54,212 nt of DNA from Bacteroidia bacterium (GTDB lineage Bacteria > Bacteroidota > Bacteroidia > Bacteroidales > Prolixibacteraceae), in NCBI GenBank assembly GCA_025358395.1, contig JANYJT010000206.1, positions 1 to 54,212 of the forward strand. The letters run 5' to 3'. Position 1 is the first letter of the stretch. Each line of letters starts with the position of its first letter. The notes beneath the pieces were generated by a model. That model made no database searches. It was not told where the DNA came from and saw nothing but the letters and a program-made list of their open reading frames with translations. This document shows, in pieces, positions 52,252 through 54,212 of the stretch. The position numbers and the translations under genes were made by a program.

Positions 52252-54212
52252 ATGCATAGTTTTCAGCGCGCACTAGCCTGTATTGCCATTTTTATCCTGC
52301 TTTCACTACTAATTCAGGAGCAAACAAAGGCTCAGGCATTAACGGTAGGAAGTAATAATCTATTCGGAAAAGCTTCCTGGATTGCTGCGAAAGAACAAAT
52401 AGTAATTGCGGATTCGCTAATGTACGGTGATCATCCTGCAGCGCTCTTCAGAAGAGAGTTTCCCGTAAATGGTAAAATTAAAATGGCAACGTTGAGAATA
52501 ACCGCCGCCGGCTATTACCTTGTTTCCGTAAATGCCAAAAGCATTGAAAGCAATGTACTGGATCCGGCCTGGACCAATTTCAGTAAACGGATCTATTACT
52601 CGACGTACGATGTGACTGGTTTGCTCAAAAGCGGTGTAAATGCTGTTTGTATGGAGCTTGGAAATGGCTTCTATAATTTATTGCCAATCAGAATGTTTGG
52701 CCGTAATCTGAGAACTTTTCTTCCTACAGGCGAGCCTCAATGGATTGCCAGACTGGAGCTTGAATATGCCGATGGAAGCTTGCAGGAAATCATCACAGAT
52801 ACGAGTTGGAAAACAGCTGAAGGTCCGGTGATGAAGAACAATGTTTACCTGGGTGTTCATTACGATGCACGCAAAGAGCTCAAAGGTTGGAATTTGTCGG
52901 GATACAACGATCGGATGTGGAAGAATGCGGTATATATGAATGGTCCCGGCGGAGAGCTACAACCTGCTTTTTTTCCACCCGTCAAGGTGACCGGAACCAT
53001 TCTGCCGGTGGATATCCGCCAGTCGGGTAAAAAAATCATCGTTGACATGGGAATAAACCTGACAGGTTTGTACAAAATTAAGCTCCGGGGAGAAACTGGT
53101 GACACTGTTCGATTCAGGTTTGGCGAAAGATTGTACGAAAATGGAACTTTGAATCCCATGACCACCGTAGCCGGTCAGGTAAAACAGAAGGGAAGGGGAG
53201 GACCGGGGTCTCCCGACATAGCCTGGCAAGCTGACAGTTACGTATTTGGCCCGGATAAAGAGGCAATCTTTGAACCCCGGTTTGCTTTCCATACCTTCCG
53301 GTACATAGAGATCACGGGATTACAGTACATACCTCAGAAAGAAGATATTAACGCTTTATTTTTTCACACAGCCGTTGAAAATCAAAATCAATTTTCATGC
53401 GCTGTCCCCCTTCTAAACCAGATTCAGAAGGCCTGTCGTCAGACTTTTTTGGATAACCTGATTTCCGTTCAGTCAGACTGTCCGGCAAGAGAAAAATTTG
53501 GGTACGGCGGCGACCTGAATGCCACCAGCGAAACTTTCATCTGCAACTATGACATGCACTCCTTTTACCGCAAAACCATTTACGATTGGGTCGATGCCAT
53601 GCAGGACTCGATTTTTATTGACACTGCACCGTATGTCGGGATCAATTATTGTGGCATCAGCTGGGAATCTGCTTTTCTGACAACCCAGTACAAATTGTAC
53701 CAATATTATGGCGATACGGCCATCATCCATGAATTGTATCAAAAGAATCTTGAATGGATGGATAAAGTTAAAAGATTGCATCCCGACGAACTAATCGACA
53801 AGGGCCTCAGCGACCACGAATCATTGGAGAAAGTGCCGGTTCAGCTAATTGGAACGACCCATTACCTGGAGTGCGCAAGGATTATGAAAAGGTTCGCTGA
53901 AGTCAAACGCGATATGGCCAATGTACAGAGGTTCAGTTCGCTGGAGCAATCCCTTACCAGGAAACTGCTCGACAATTTCTGGTACAAGCCGGTACCTGGT
54001 CCGACCAATCGGCAGACGCTCTTTTCAACACTTATTTATTATCAGATTATTCCCCCAAAGGAGTTGCCTGCAGCAACAGATTCCCTCCTGAAAGCAGTTA
54101 GAAGTGCACCTGCCGGACATTTTACGACCGGAATCTTCGGCACCAAATACATTCTGGAGGCTCTTTCCATGACTGGTCACTCTGAGGAGGTTTACAAAAT
54201 CGTGAATAGTAC
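52252..54212 (+). CDS. Secreted GH78 alpha-L-rhamnosidase (3' end cut by window edge)
   Basis: The frame starts at ATG 52252 with a signal peptide (ALACIAIFILLSLLIQEQTKAQA) and runs 653 codons to the right edge without a stop. The N-terminal beta-sandwich domains include YYLVSVNAKSIESNVLDPAW, a rhamnosidase N-domain pattern, and FEPRFAFHTFRYIEI precedes the catalytic barrel. The (alpha/alpha)6 catalytic domain carries the family motif SDCPAREKFGYGGD with Asp409, Glu414 and Asp421, matching the spacing of the catalytic acids known for GH78. The second catalytic acid lies beyond the edge or near it. The enzyme hydrolyses terminal alpha-L-rhamnose from glycans such as rhamnogalacturonan, ulvan-type or bacterial polysaccharides. 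It is probably part of a polysaccharide-utilisation locus continuing to the right. Confidence 0.94.
   Translation, partial: MHSFQRALACIAIFILLSLLIQEQTKAQALTVGSNNLFGKASWIAAKEQIVIADSLMYGDHPAALFRREFPVNGKIKMATLRITAAGYYLVSVNAKSIESNVLDPAWTNFSKRIYYSTYDVTGLLKSGVNAVCMELGNGFYNLLPIRMFGRNLRTFLPTGEPQWIARLELEYADGSLQEIITDTSWKTAEGPVMKNNVYLGVHYDARKELKGWNLSGYNDRMWKNAVYMNGPGGELQPAFFPPVKVTGTILPVDIRQSGKKIIVDMGINLTGLYKIKLRGETGDTVRFRFGERLYENGTLNPMTTVAGQVKQKGRGGPGSPDIAWQADSYVFGPDKEAIFEPRFAFHTFRYIEITGLQYIPQKEDINALFFHTAVENQNQFSCAVPLLNQIQKACRQTFLDNLISVQSDCPAREKFGYGGDLNATSETFICNYDMHSFYRKTIYDWVDAMQDSIFIDTAPYVGINYCGISWESAFLTTQYKLYQYYGDTAIIHELYQKNLEWMDKVKRLHPDELIDKGLSDHESLEKVPVQLIGTTHYLECARIMKRFAEVKRDMANVQRFSSLEQSLTRKLLDNFWYKPVPGPTNRQTLFSTLIYYQIIPPKELPAATDSLLKAVRSAPAGHFTTGIFGTKYILEALSMTGHSEEVYKIVNS

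Noticed and set aside
1..54212. Insertion sequences, integrases, tRNA or rRNA genes, attachment sites
   Set aside because: No transposase or recombinase motif, cloverleaf-like sequence or flanking direct repeat was recognised, so there is no direct sign of a mobile element despite the accessory character of the locus.

Overview
The window looks like chromosomal DNA of a member of the Bacteroidota. It is AT-rich, carries a SusC-type TonB-dependent receptor, two secreted proteins with type IX secretion (T9SS) sorting tails, a FISUMP-type lipoprotein, several GTG/TTG starts, weak Shine-Dalgarno sites and a TTTG/TAnnTTTG-like promoter. A marine or sediment Marinilabiliales/Prolixibacteraceae-like lineage would fit, but that is only an inference. 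No rRNA, tRNA, CRISPR array or insertion sequence was seen.

Layout. (1) 1-2874: the 5' part of a susC gene (minus strand, cut by the left edge), with a control region holding two DNA dyads. (2) 3397-3605: an orphan 57-aa ORF with a hairpin. (3) 3613-6299, minus: UDP-glucose dehydrogenase, UDP-glucuronate decarboxylase and an Hpt phosphotransfer protein, in one apparent operon. (4) 6554-16313, plus: a Wzx-like flippase, a dimodular NRPS (A-PCP-C-A-PCP-TE) and two tandem ATP-grasp ligases, followed by a FISUMP lipoprotein (16419-17414) and a 1231-aa beta-helix T9SS protein (17875-21570). (5) 21658-50543, minus: a run of 16 closely spaced or overlapping genes that reads like one exopolysaccharide (EPS) operon. 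Its order is response regulator, phosphoglycosyl transferase, half-length TolC-like protein, Wzc-like protein, two hybrid histidine kinases, a second Wzx, a Wzy/ligase, four glycosyltransferases, a hexapeptide acetyltransferase, a second dimodular NRPS, a fifth GT and a second beta-helix T9SS protein. The order given runs from promoter-proximal to distal; the fifth GT follows NRPS2. (6) 51002 to the right edge, plus: a secreted alpha/beta-hydrolase (esterase-like) and a secreted GH78 alpha-L-rhamnosidase, cut by the edge.

How it fits together. UDP-Glc is converted to UDP-GlcA and UDP-Xyl. The phosphoglycosyl transferase starts a lipid-linked repeat, the GTs extend it, Wzx flips it, and Wzy polymerises or ligates it. 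The Wzc/TolC-like pair is positioned for chain-length control and export, although no Wza is seen here. A two-component phosphorelay (two hybrid kinases, an Hpt, a response regulator and a receiver-like domain on the sugar transferase) is encoded in and beside the same genes.

The most unusual part is the coupling of this EPS locus to two homologous thioesterase-terminated NRPSs and two ATP-grasp ligases. The plus and minus arms each carry a flippase, an NRPS and a beta-helix secreted protein, and they converge near 21.6 kb. Reading the adenylation-domain pockets by eye suggests a basic residue (Lys-like) plus Gly for NRPS1, and a Gly-like residue plus Gly for NRPS2. My working hypothesis is a short peptide that decorates, or is exported with, the polysaccharide. 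This is inference and is not shown by the sequence.
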